From the NCBI RefSeq assembly GCF_035222275.1, contig NC_085886.1:2914001-2978000 (forward strand): 64,000 nucleotides of DNA, given 5' to 3'. This DNA comes from Podospora bellae-mahoneyi. Its lineage: Eukaryota; Ascomycota; Sordariomycetes; Sordariales; Podosporaceae. Below, piece after piece: positions 33,401 to 43,491 of this stretch. The position numbers and the translations under genes are program-made. Position 1 is the first letter of the stretch; the number at the start of each line of letters is the position of its first letter. The notes beneath the pieces are model-generated. The model was not told the origin of the DNA. It did no database searches and worked only from the letters and a program-made list of their open reading frames with translations.

Positions 33401-33879
33401 TTGTCAGCAGCTCATCGCTACTCGACAGACGAATCTGACAGAAATCCGCAATCGAAGCGTGAAATCTGACAATGGCTGAGGTGTTCGTTCGAGTTTCCTT
33501 GATCATACACTTGGTTCCTCTCAAGACCATAGGGGAATTCCACGTTGTTGAACCTCGGACCCGAACAGTTACGCAAGGTCCCGTCATAGGCCAAGCACAT
33601 CGCCTTCTCTGTCGTATAGAAAGCTCATCAAGAAGAATTCCCACTCGGGTAGTGCCCATGAAAGTTCCAGAAAAGGAGGCCTATCTATCGATCTCTGGAG
33701 TTGTACACACACTGTAGGCTCTGGGGTTGGGGGCCGCGGGGGCCTAACCAGATACTCACCTTGATTGAGTATTTGGCTTTTGATGGCTCATTGGCGGACG
33801 GTGCGCGGTGAGGTGGGTGAGGTGGGCTGGGCTCAATTTGCCTGTCTTTCTTGAACGGCCGCCGCCCTGGGCTCAAGTT

Positions 33880-33912
33880 GCTGTCTGCTGTCTGCTGTCT
33901 GCTGTCTGCTGG
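33880..33912. repeat. 7-bp GCTGTCT tandem repeat
   Basis: Four full 7-bp units and a partial unit occur in the region upstream of the MED15 gene. Confidence 0.9.
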
Positions 33913-34490
33913 CGAGATGATGAATTTCTCGGTGAATTGGGGGACTGGACTGATGTGCTCGGCAGCACTCCAGCTTGTTCTCACTCGCTCTCTCGTCTTG
34001 ATCTTGCTGCTGCTGCCCCTGGTCGCTTTTGGGTTCCAGGTGCAGGGGGGCGCCCGACGGTTTGTGGTGTAGGCGGGCAGGTAGACCCTCTTCCCATCGA
34101 GGTATCGATGGAGTACCTGAGGTACTCGAGGTACTTGGCTCTCCCACCCCGGCCACGCCCGCCAGACGTGCTTGGTTGCTGGGCTCTCGCTGCGATCGGC
34201 CCAACCCCTTACTGTCACTGTCACTGTCACCATCTCGGCAGTGAAAGTTGAGGGTTTACTTCATTACTTCGAGTCCTCGCTTGTTGGTGGTGGAAGCAGA
34301 GCATCATCAGCTTCCGTTGAATTTGTCGCCAAGACCGTGACACCATGCTAGGTCGACCCGGGCGGGCGGTCATTGCTGTCTGCTCACGGGTGGCGGGGAG
34401 TGATCAATCGTTTAGTCAGTTGAAGCCAAGGTGGATGAGAATAATAGACATGAAAGCTATCGTCTTGAAAAAAAAAGAGGCAGTGAGAAG

Positions 34491-34542
34491 GAGAGACAGA
34501 GAGACAGAGAGACAGAGAGACAGAGACAGAGAGACAGAGAGC
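34491..34542. repeat. AGAGAC-type purine microsatellite
   Basis: Imperfect AGAGAC/AGAGACAG units form a pure-purine tract apart from the C positions. It lies about 0.9 kb before the MED15 ATG. Confidence 0.9.
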
Positions 34543-35429
34543 GAGAGAAAAGAAGCGCCAGACACCAGGCGCTAGACCCCTGCACCAAAGGTACCTCACG
34601 AGTACCAAGGGTACCTGTTGGTACAGGCTGCCCTGGGTTCCGCCTCCAACCAAGTAGCGTCTGACACCGGCGGGCAGAGCAGCCAGAGCCCATCGTAGTA
34701 GGCCCCACATCCCCATCCTTCCAGGTTCTTTTCTCCCTTCCCAACTTTCCATTCCCACTCCTGGGCACACCACCGCCTGCCTCCCTCTTCTTCCGTGCCC
34801 ACCACCGTTGCGTTGTCGCCGAACCTCAACCTCAACCTTCACTGAAGCTTTTCTCTCTCTTCCATTACCTACCTTTTCATCATAGTATTGGAACTGCTCT
34901 CACCTAGCCACTCGGCCACTCAACCACCGTGTGTGTCTAATAATTGCAACAACTGAACTGCTAGGTGCTGCGTGCCGGCTCCGGAACCTCGTCCTCCACC
35001 TCTTTTTTTGGGCCGCTTCTCTCACGACGACGACACGACACGACCACGACCACGACCACGACCACGACGAACAGCAGCTTTGTTTCTGACCCTAGCTCAC
35101 GCGCTCTCAGTCGCCCTCGACTTCTCTCACTGACATTTTGTTATTTGTGGGCTCCACGAGCGCCGAATTGATCTTGGTCGACATACACTGAGGGGATTTG
35201 TTTGGCGACATCTTGATCAAAGGCCTAACTGCTGTCGCCCCAGCGACACCGCCGCTTTTGAACGCGCGCCGAAGCTTGCCATCGCCATCAAAGCCGCAGG
35301 TATATGGGAATCCGCCACGGTCAACATCCCAACACGCCGACGCTTGGCTCCGCAGCTGCCTCGCCCTCTCGCCCCGGTGCGCTGCAGAAAAGGATAGCAA
35401 GGAGTTGATCCCACTACTCAACTGCGGCC

Positions 35430-36002
35430 ATGGCCGCCAACATACCGCCACAGATGGTTCCCAACCATATGATGCTGCTTCAGCAGCAGCAGCAGCAGCA
35501 ACAGCGAGCCAAATCCCAACAGCAGCAGCAGCAAATCAACCAACTTGTCATGACCTATGTTGTCAACACGCAGCCTGAGGCCGCTCCAAACACATGGCAA
35601 AGTGCCATGACTCATAACGAGCGATATGGAAAGACTCTGAACCTGTAAGTACTGGACGGTTGAGATGCAACTGAGTGCATGACAAGCCTGGGTCACTAAC
35701 GGGACTGCAGCGTCACAAACGTAATACTTGCCATGTCGACCGGCAATTTCACCGCTGTATTTCAACACGCAACCGACTTCGAGAAAAAGGCTTGGCTGAG
35801 TTCTGAAAATAAGGTGAGCGCCACACGTCCCCTTCCAGTATATTCGTTGCACCGTTTGCATTTTTCTCTTTTTCTTTTTAGGCAGAAGCCCGGACTGTAT
35901 TCTGACATTCTTCAGGCCATGTACGACAGGGCCTTGCAAGGCAAAATCGACGAGATGGTCGCACGCAGACAGGGAAACACGCAACAGCTTCAGAACCAGC
36001 TG

Positions 36003-36034
<32 letters not shown>

Positions 36035-39000
36035 GCAGCATCATCAGCAGCAGCAGCAACGTCAGCAGCAGCATCAGCAGCAACAGATGCTCATGAACCA
36101 GATGGCTGCTGCTCGAATGGGGCCGACCGGCCAGCCTGGATTTCCAGGCATGCAAAACCCGATGCAAGTCCCTCAAGGACCCCCACAAGCCCAGCTTGGT
36201 ATGGGCTTGGCTGGGAACCCTCAGAACAGGCCCGGGCAACCACCGTTCGGAATGCAGATGGGACAGCCTGCACGTCCTATGGGTCCCATGGGCCAGCTGC
36301 AGCCCAATGAGATCAATGCCGTCAACGAGGTCGCGCAGAGGCTGATGAGCCAAGTTCCCGAACCCCAGAAAGCCCAAATGCGCCAGAAAATCATGGAGAA
36401 CCTGGGCCCGCGTGCTGCTCAGTTCCACGGGGATGTACTCGTGTGGCATTTTCAGCAAGAGGCCCTGCGGCAAATGACTGCGAGCCGGCAGAGGCAAGCT
36501 CAAGCTCTTGGACAGCAACGAATGGCCAACGGAATGCCGCAGGGCCAACCAGGACAGATGAACCCGAACCAACTCATGATCAACCCACTAGCACAGCAGC
36601 CAGTCATGCCGAATGGCCCGATGCTCGGCGCCAACATCGAAACTATACGGAACGAGCGTCAACAAGCTCTGCTCGCCCAGCAGCAGGGACAGATGGTTGT
36701 CCCGGCGAGCAACGGCCAGGCCAGAACTGTTACGCCAGGCCCGATGAACGGGATGCCGGGCGCTCAACCGGGCGTGAACCAAGCTTCTCGACCAATGCCG
36801 GCGGGACAGAATTTTGGCGTTCAGCAGCCTGGTGTTGCCCGAGGACCGATGATGGGACACCCGATGCAAGGACAACCGGGCGGTCTCGCCGGGCCCCCTA
36901 CCACGTCTCAGAGTCCAGCCATGAACACGTTGAACGCGCCGATGCAGCAGCCGCCCGTTCCGATGGGGCATGTGGGGAGACAACCGCCCGTTAACCCAGG
37001 TAACCCGGCCATGGGCAGCTTGAACCCGCAATTCAACCATCAGAACAACACACGACCGCCCTCGGCGATGCCAGGTGTTATGAACGGCACGGCGCTGGCC
37101 GGAGGTCGAGGAATACCCGAAGGAGCAATGGGCAACTGGAATCAGCAGCAACGGGCGGCCATGATGAGTGGTTTGTCGATGGGCACACCTGGCCAGATGC
37201 CTGGGGCACCGGAACAACTCCGAGTCGGCCAGATGAACATGGCGAATCAGGGACCGGGACCGAACGGGCCACCAAACCCGGCAGTGCAGGCCAAGATGTT
37301 GGAATACTTGCAAACCCCACACGGCAAGACGGCCATCGACAACATGGACATAGCGCCTGGTGTTTTCGGCATGCTTGCGAACAACGGGACGAATGTGGGG
37401 CCAAACATTAAGAAATGGTTTCAGCTCAAGGCCCTGGCAGTCAACAACCCGGCGCAACTGAACATGTTGCAGGCCGTCCAGCATAGGCAGTTCGCAGTAA
37501 TGTGGAACCAACAACAGAAGAGGCAGCAAGCAAACCAACCCCAAGGCAACCCGGGCGCTCCTTTCCAGCCGCCCCAGCTGCCCCCCGGCGAGGAATATCC
37601 CCCGCACGTCGCCCAGCTGACCCCGCAAGAGGTCCAGGCATTTATGAGCAGGAGTGCCAATCATGCGAACCAGAACCCGGCCATGGTCTCGGAGATACTC
37701 AGAAGATTGAAGTACACCGACTACGCCAAGAAGATCTGGGAGAAGCACAACAAGCAGCAGCAGCAGCAGCAGGGAATCAACAATGCCAATGCTGGCGGCC
37801 AAAAGGCTCCGTCACAAATAATACCCCCAACACCCACCACACAACCAGGTGCCCCTCCGATGGCTCAGCCGAACATGCCGCCAAAGCCCTCGAGCACCCC
37901 GGTGGCTCCTCCAGCATCCACGCCGGCCAGACAGACGCCCAAGATTCCTCAACAACCGCAACCTCAACAGCAGTCACAGCCGGCGCCGCAGTCACAGCAA
38001 CAGCCGGGGCAACATGGACCGAACCCTTCCCCCGTGCCCGCCCCCAGGCACAACCTCAAGCGAAAGCCGGACGATTCCGAAGGTGCGGCCCAAGCGAACA
38101 ATGCCGCTCAACGACCAGCGCCGGGACCTGGAGCTCAGACCAATATCCGTGCACCCCCACCGTTCAAGCCGCTTCCTGAGGAACAGGTTGCGGCCCTGGG
38201 GCCGCAGGAAAGGGCCGAGTATGATGCCACCTTGCGACTTCATCAGCGCATCACGGCCATCACCACGGAAGAACAGCTATTCGCCCAAGGGCAGAACGAG
38301 GTGCCGGTGCCCATGGACGCAGAACTATTGGGGAAAACCCGCAGGACGCTCCTGGGAGCATTGAGCACCATGAGAGGTGTAAGCGCGTGGTCGCAGGCAT
38401 GGTTCTTCAAGACCAAGGACGAGGAACGTCTGAGGATTTTCCTTCGAGCAGTACGTATATCCGGATCGAGTCTCTGCATCACGGGAGGCTGACTGACATG
38501 TTGTGTAGCGGCACAAACTTTACAGGCAGCTCGTTCCAAACAAGGACGCATCACAGCCGTCAACCATCTTGCGGCCCGTCCTCACCATTTCGCCCCAGGA
38601 ACTCGACCAGATCCAGCAGATGCTGAAGAACATGGCCACTGACATCAAGACCTATTGCGTACCCTCGCTTGGTCTGCAAAATAGCTGGAGTCAGGCGAAC
38701 GGCGGGACGCCAACCCAGCGGCCCGCGCAAGCACCCACGCCTCTGAGCCAAGCCAATCTGGAAAAGCAGACACAGGCGTTGAAGCAGGCGCAGAACCGCA
38801 CGGCCGCGAAGAACGTTGCCGCCCCGGCCGCTCCGACAACCACGCAGCCGCCTTTCTCGTTTGGGGCTCACAAGTCGCCGGCCGGCAATCCGGAATACCT
38901 GAGCGAGCCGCTTCTCACACGGGACGGGCTCCAGGCACCACCTGCCAGGAAGAAGCCCAAGACGGGAGCAAACCACAGCTCGCCGCCGGCCATTCAGCCG

Positions 39001-39873
39001 GGCACTGGCTCCCTGTCGCCCAACGTCAAGGCGCCCTCTCCCGTTGTCAGCCGGAAGCAGGAGCCGGCCAAGACGGCACCCAAATTCATGTGTCCTGAAC
39101 CCGGTTGCGAGCAAATGTCTGTGGGTTTCGAGAGCGAGGAAGCGCTTGGCATGCACAAGCAGGAGGAGCACATCCGGCCATTCCAAGATCCTGTCGCCTT
39201 CATGCGGGAGAACATGGCTGCGGCACTGAAGCTTGACGAACAGGGCAGGCCCGTCTCGGCGCCGAATATGGGTGGCAGTCTTTCCAAGCAAGGCCAGACA
39301 CCCATGAGCAAGCCTGATCTGGCGGCGACGCCCATGTCTCGCGACGCGTCGATGAGACGACAGGGCAGTGCCGCGGGAGGACGGGAGAGCACGGCGACAC
39401 CACGGATGGCGGCGAGCACGCCCATGGCGCCGGTGGACGAGATGTGGGCGGGCACGACGATCGACCCGCAGAATCTTTTTGCCGGGCTGGGGCCCACGAT
39501 AGACGCGACCACGGGCAACATGATGCACGAGTTTGGGACGTATCGATCGATTACGCCCAACGACACGCCCGAGTCGACGGCCAGCAAGGACAGCGGGGTT
39601 TCGGAGCCGAATAGCGACATCCTCGAGGGCACCGGGCTGGATATCAACTTGACGTTCCAGAACTTCAACGAGGATGTGCTGATGGACATGAACAGGATCA
39701 ACATGGATTCGCTGGATAGTTTGGTGGACAGCGACCTGTACGGCCCGGGTGGTGGTTTTGGCGGCGGGCAGGAGGCGTACCAGTTCACCTTTGAAGACAT
39801 GACGATGGGGAACGACTTTAGCAAGCCGTTCCAGTTTGACACCAGCGGGTACATGATGGATGCGTCGGTTTAG
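35430..39873 (+). CDS. MED15: Mediator subunit MED15 (Gal11-like), KIX and poly-Q
   Basis: Four exons, 35430-35644, 35711-35813, 35886-38450 and 38509-39873, with introns of 66, 72 and 58 bp, give 1415 residues. The ATG has a perfect context (GCGGCCATGGCC). MED15 is the Mediator tail subunit that binds activators. Exons 1-3 build a KIX-like domain (about residues 35-125): NTWQSAMTHNERYGKTLNL, then VTNVILAMSTGNF and DFEKKAWLSSENK. Long Gln/Met/Pro-rich stretches follow, with Q runs near 20-40, 145-190 and 735. A conserved C-terminal block (about 880-1010) contains EEQVAALGPQERAEYDATLR and ISPQELDQIQQMLKNMA. Two extras are a C2H2-like motif (CPEPGC...MHKQEEH, about 1156-1182) and an Asp/Phe-rich tail resembling an activation domain. 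Intron 2 has no in-frame stop and is a multiple of three. The acceptor at 35885 is chosen because the nearer AG at 35881 would give a stop. Confidence 0.9.
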
Positions 39874-40929
39874 GTTCTGGATACCTAGGTGATGATGATG
39901 ATGATGAAGCGGAGTGGCAGTTTTATATATATAATGTGCATGGGTACATGGTATATCGGAAAAGCTAGCAGGGTTGGTCTGGGCATTCACGAGAAGGGTA
40001 GTGTAATACCTCTTTTCTATTTTTTTTTTCCTTGTCTCTCTTTCTCTCAGCGTCTCTTTATATGAGTGTTGCTGCGGTTTTATCTTCGGGGAAGGGAGGG
40101 AGTTTGGTAATTGTGCGGATTGGGCTATACGGAAGCATTCTATATTTCTTTCTTTTTTTTTTCTCTCTGTGTCTCGCGGGTCGAATGGACGGTTTCTCTG
40201 GTCAGGCAGATAGGGTGATACCCCCCGTGAACTTGCTTTCTTTTTTTTTTTTGTTTTTTTGTTTTTTTTTTTTTCTTTTTTTTTTGCATCGAGGTTGAAG
40301 AAAGATGGATGGATGGATGGATGTATTTTGGGTGGATTTATTGGATGTATACGAATTGTATATTATACTAGTAACAGGGGGGTTTTTGGGGGACATTGAA
40401 TGAGAGATCAAAAGTATCACACCATGTGACAATTTGTTTGGCATGTGTTGGAGTTCTAGCCATGTTCCCATTGATGATGCTTGCTGCTGTGGGGGGGGGC
40501 ATCGGGGGTAGAGACGGGAGCGCGCCAATCCATGCAGCAAGACGCGATGATCCACTGTGGGCTGGGTGCCAAGGACTGGGGTCTTTTAGTTGACGTGGAG
40601 AATGAGATGTGAACAGGTTTAATGTATTCGGTGTGTGGATGGCAGTGAAAGGGGAACTGATAAACTGCTGTTTGCTCAAGGCTTTTTTCCCCAGGAGTAA
40701 TCTCAGTTCTTGAACGCGACGAGCTTTGTGTCATACCAAAGACAAGAGGTACGTACCCTCCTAGGTAGCTAGGTACCCGAAGCTTCTCTTTAGGCGCCGC
40801 ACAGTGGGGTTTTCGTTAGCTTTCGGGGGACAGGGGTTCACTAGTGTAGGTACCTACACCTTGTAGCTCACATTGTTCCTTCAGCACCCACCTGCCATCC
40901 ACAAGCTTTAAACCGCGACTTGTGTGGTT

Positions 40930-40944
40930 TTTGGACGCGACTTT
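40930..40944 (+). promoter_or_regulatory. ACGCGA (MCB-like) element, copy 1
   Basis: The 15-mer TTTGGACGCGACTTT contains ACGCGA, close to the MCB core ACGCGT bound by MBF-type APSES factors. It lies 154 bp before the Whi5/Nrm1-like ATG. It is repeated at 41042 with one C/T difference. That it is a binding site is an inference. Confidence 0.4.
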
Positions 40945-41041
40945 TGTGCCCCTCTCACTCACGTCCTACTTATTTACCTTTTGATCTCGTTCCTGTTTTT
41001 CCCTTTCCTTTTCTCAACAGATACAAGACGTGTTAAAGGGA

Positions 41042-41056
41042 TTTGGACGCGATTTT
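41042..41056 (+). promoter_or_regulatory. ACGCGA (MCB-like) element, copy 2
   Basis: TTTGGACGCGATTTT is the second copy, 42 bp before the ATG, 112 bp from the first and in the same orientation. It may fall inside the transcript leader, which would weaken a promoter role. Confidence 0.35.
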
Positions 41057-41097
41057 GCTTTCAATACCTTACTCGGGGGAAAAGATTGGTGATAGCA

Positions 41098-42180
41098 ATG
41101 GACGCCACCACACAAACCCAAACCCCCCGCGTCCCACTCAGCTCTTTGAATCCCAACAACGCGTCTTCGCCAACAAAGAAGAGGATGTTGCAAAGCCCGT
41201 TCGAGTCACAGACGAAGATGATGCAAACGCGTACGCCGCCCGAGACGGAGGTCAAGAAGAGGGTGTTGGCTGGGACTGGAACAGTCGATTCCTCGCCCAC
41301 AGCTTCGAGGGCAGTGGCGGAAGAGGAGAGGGTGGTAAAGAAAGCTAGGTTAAGCGTATGTCCCTCCCCACCTTTCCATAATTTTCCGGTTATTGACAGA
41401 CGTAGTACTCCTCATCACCGCCCGCATCAACAGGGTCAGCGTCGTCGGTGTTTTCCAGCCCGCACCACCACCACCTCCTCCTCGAGGATGGTGAGGGGGA
41501 TGTCTCCATGGTTACCACCATTCCTGATTCAACACCTGCACCGGCACCGGCACCGGCACCGGCATCGGCATCGGCATCGGTGCAGAGGAGGAGTTTGACG
41601 CGTGAACAGGCTCGTCAGGTATTTTTTTTGTCCAGTAATCCTTTTTTGGTTGTTGTTGGGCGAATCAGCTAATGGTGTGATGAAGAAAGCGGAAATCTTA
41701 CGGCTGAGGCTTGGGTTGGCGAATTACAAGGTGAGGACGGGGCAGGAGGATGTTTCGCTGGATCAGTTGGAGAGGAGGCTGATGGTGAGGCTTTGGGGTG
41801 GGGAGGGAAGGGTGAGGGAGCAGGGGGGTGAGAGGTCGTCGCAGCAACAGCATCAGAGATGTGGTTCGCAGCAGATGTTACCGCCGTCGATGTCCAGGGG
41901 GACGCATCATCAGAGGAGGAGCAGTGGGGCGGGGGTTGTGGAAGAGAAGGAAAATTGGAGGGAGGGGTTGTGGGAAGTCATGAAACGGAGGGAGGCGGAG
42001 AGACAACAACAACAACAACAACAGCAGCAGCAGCAGCAGCAGCAACTATCGCAGGAAGATAGGGGGGAGGAGACGGAGGGGGAGGGGGAGGAGTTGGAAC
42101 TGCCTAGGTTGCCGAGGGAAGAGGGGGATAATAGGGGGTTGGAGGCTGTGGGGGGGTTGTTGAGTTTGGCTAGGGGTTAG
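41098..42180 (+). CDS. Whi5/Nrm1-family G1/S transcription repressor
   Basis: Three exons, 41098-41355, 41406-41618 and 41686-42180, with introns of 50 and 67 bp, give 321 residues. The exon 2/3 junction assembles SLTREQARQ with KAEILRLRLGLANYKVRTGQ (residues 158-177). This is the short GTB motif by which Whi5 and Nrm1 bind SBF/MBF transcription factors. The family restrains G1/S genes until cyclin-CDK phosphorylation. The N-terminus holds several S/T-P sites (TPRVPLSSL, SPTKKR, RTPPET), consistent with CDK control. Exon 2 carries an Ala/Pro hexanucleotide repeat and exon 3 a Gln run. The C-terminal LEAVGGLLSLARG looks conserved. The intron 1 acceptor at 41405 was picked because it alone joins exon 1 to the frame holding the motif. 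Whether the gene is orthologous to Whi5 or Nrm1 cannot be told. Confidence 0.85.
41539..41582 (+). repeat. coding hexanucleotide repeat (GCACCG/GCATCG)
   Basis: About seven GGCACC/GGCATC units encode an alternating Pro-Ala then Ser-Ala linker in the Whi5-like protein. In another frame the same DNA reads alternating His-Arg. Confidence 0.9.
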
Positions 42181-43491
42181 CCCGAGATGGTGGGAAGGGG
42201 AGGTGGTGGCTTGTTTGTTTTCATGGCTTTCATGGCGTTGAAAGGGAGCATACGGACGCATCTTTTGCTTTTCAAATTTTGAACTTGCTAGAGTTTGGGG
42301 TTTATTGGGCTTGCTGCACACGCTTCATGTCTGGGGTTTTGTAGGGGGTTATAGATACCAAGCCGGTTTTTTATTTGGGGGGGGGAGGGGGTTTATTTTA
42401 TTTTTTTTGTTCTTATGTTTTTGGTTGCTAAAACGGGAAGTTGCTTCACATGTTGGATTTGACTTTACTTGTTTGTCTTGACTCAAAACTTTGATTCATT
42501 TACACACAGGCCACTGCTTTGCTCTCTGTAACTTTGGCTCTGGGGTTCAGCAACATTACTGTGCCCCCTACCCATCGTGAACATTGGCGGCGAGCCGCGT
42601 GTGAGTAGTAGTTGTGCTGTCTTTGTGTGTCTGGAATGTGGTTAACCCCCCACGTCCGGCTTGAATGCTCGGCAAAGAATTTCCAACCGAAACATCGACC
42701 AGTGTCATTGTTCGGCTCCGAATGAAATCCCACGCGTGAGAAAGTAAGGGAGCTGTCACATTCCCCTCATCTTTGGGGTGCCTGGTGATGGTGGTGATGG
42801 TGGTGGTGGTGGTGGTGGTGTTGTCGAGACAGAGTAAGAGACAGGGGGTGGCGGGACCGTTCCAACTGTAAAGACGTTTAAAAATGCAGGAAAGTGGTTT
42901 GCTTTTTTTTTTTTTTGTAAAATTCAAAGGGGTTTAGCGGTGTAAATCCCACGTGGCAGCCACGATCTTAGCGGGAGAGGATTAACCGCATTTGGGAGGG
43001 GAGGGGGCCAACAAAAACTGATGAAACGCGAGATTTTGCGCGTCTAGCTGGATTGTTGCCAAACTATTTTGGGGATGGTGGTGGTGGTCAAATGGCGGGC
43101 AGAGGGGGCAGGGGGTTTGCCAAGCGATGGATGGTGTTTGGTGAGAAGCCCAGGGCTCTGGGGATGGGAGTGGGAAGTGTGGTTTGCGTGGAAGAGAGTG
43201 TCGTGTTTGGGGTAAAGAACGGAAAGACGTGGACAAGGTTGGGGGGAGGGGGAGAGAACAGACTGGTAGATAGTTGATACGTCTTGTCGAAGTGGTCAAG
43301 ATAAGATGCCTTTGAGATGATATTTGGCCTGTTCAATATTTTATAGACCTTGAAAGGTGGTCGCAAAAGCCTCCAAAACAACGTCTAAAAGCATATCTAT
43401 TCATCTTTTCCAAGGCCTTGACACCACGCGTTGCGGTGTCTACAACGTGTGCTGCTTGGTTCTGAATAATGTGCAATTCACCTGAGAAACA
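42181..43491. other. intergenic between convergent Whi5-like and NRDE2 genes
   Basis: It contains GGT/GAT trinucleotide units at 42783-42822, a T run at 42904-42917, and a decayed minus-strand array of AGGCCT/AGGC-type units at about 43303-43418. No coding frame is supported. Confidence 0.55.
43303..43418 (-). repeat. possible decayed 21-bp AGG-type repeat, locus E
   Basis: On the minus strand, segments beginning AGGCCTT, AGGCTTT, AGGTCTA, AGGCCAA and AGGCATC follow at 19-23 bp steps, apart from one double-length gap. This resembles loci A-C but is much more diverged, so the assignment is tentative. Confidence 0.4.

Larger units (their letters stand above)
27410..35429. other. 8-kb stretch without a supportable gene
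   Basis: No frame on either strand shows a domain or the codon bias of neighbouring genes. 27410-27628 is an open in-frame extension of the aminopeptidase. Simple repeats include (TA)n at 29574-29594, GGCAT units at about 29742-29760, CT runs near 32200-32216, GCTGTCT units at 33880-33912, AGAGAC units at 34491-34542 and CGACCA units at 35023-35069. The distal 1-2 kb, dense in CT- and CA-rich tracts, resembles a long promoter and leader of the MED15 gene. Non-coding transcripts or remnants of elements are possible, but I see no terminal repeats. Confidence 0.5.
39874..41097. other. intergenic between MED15 and Whi5-like gene
   Basis: The MED15 3' region includes a T-rich run at 40240-40285 and GGAT units at 40303-40322. 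Nearer the Whi5-like ATG are two copies of TTTGGACGCGAYTTT at 40930 and 41042. No gene is visible. Confidence 0.55.

Noticed and set aside
38560-39990. 476-codon open frame antisense to MED15
   Set aside because: Shadow of a well-supported gene, with low-complexity composition and no recognisable family.
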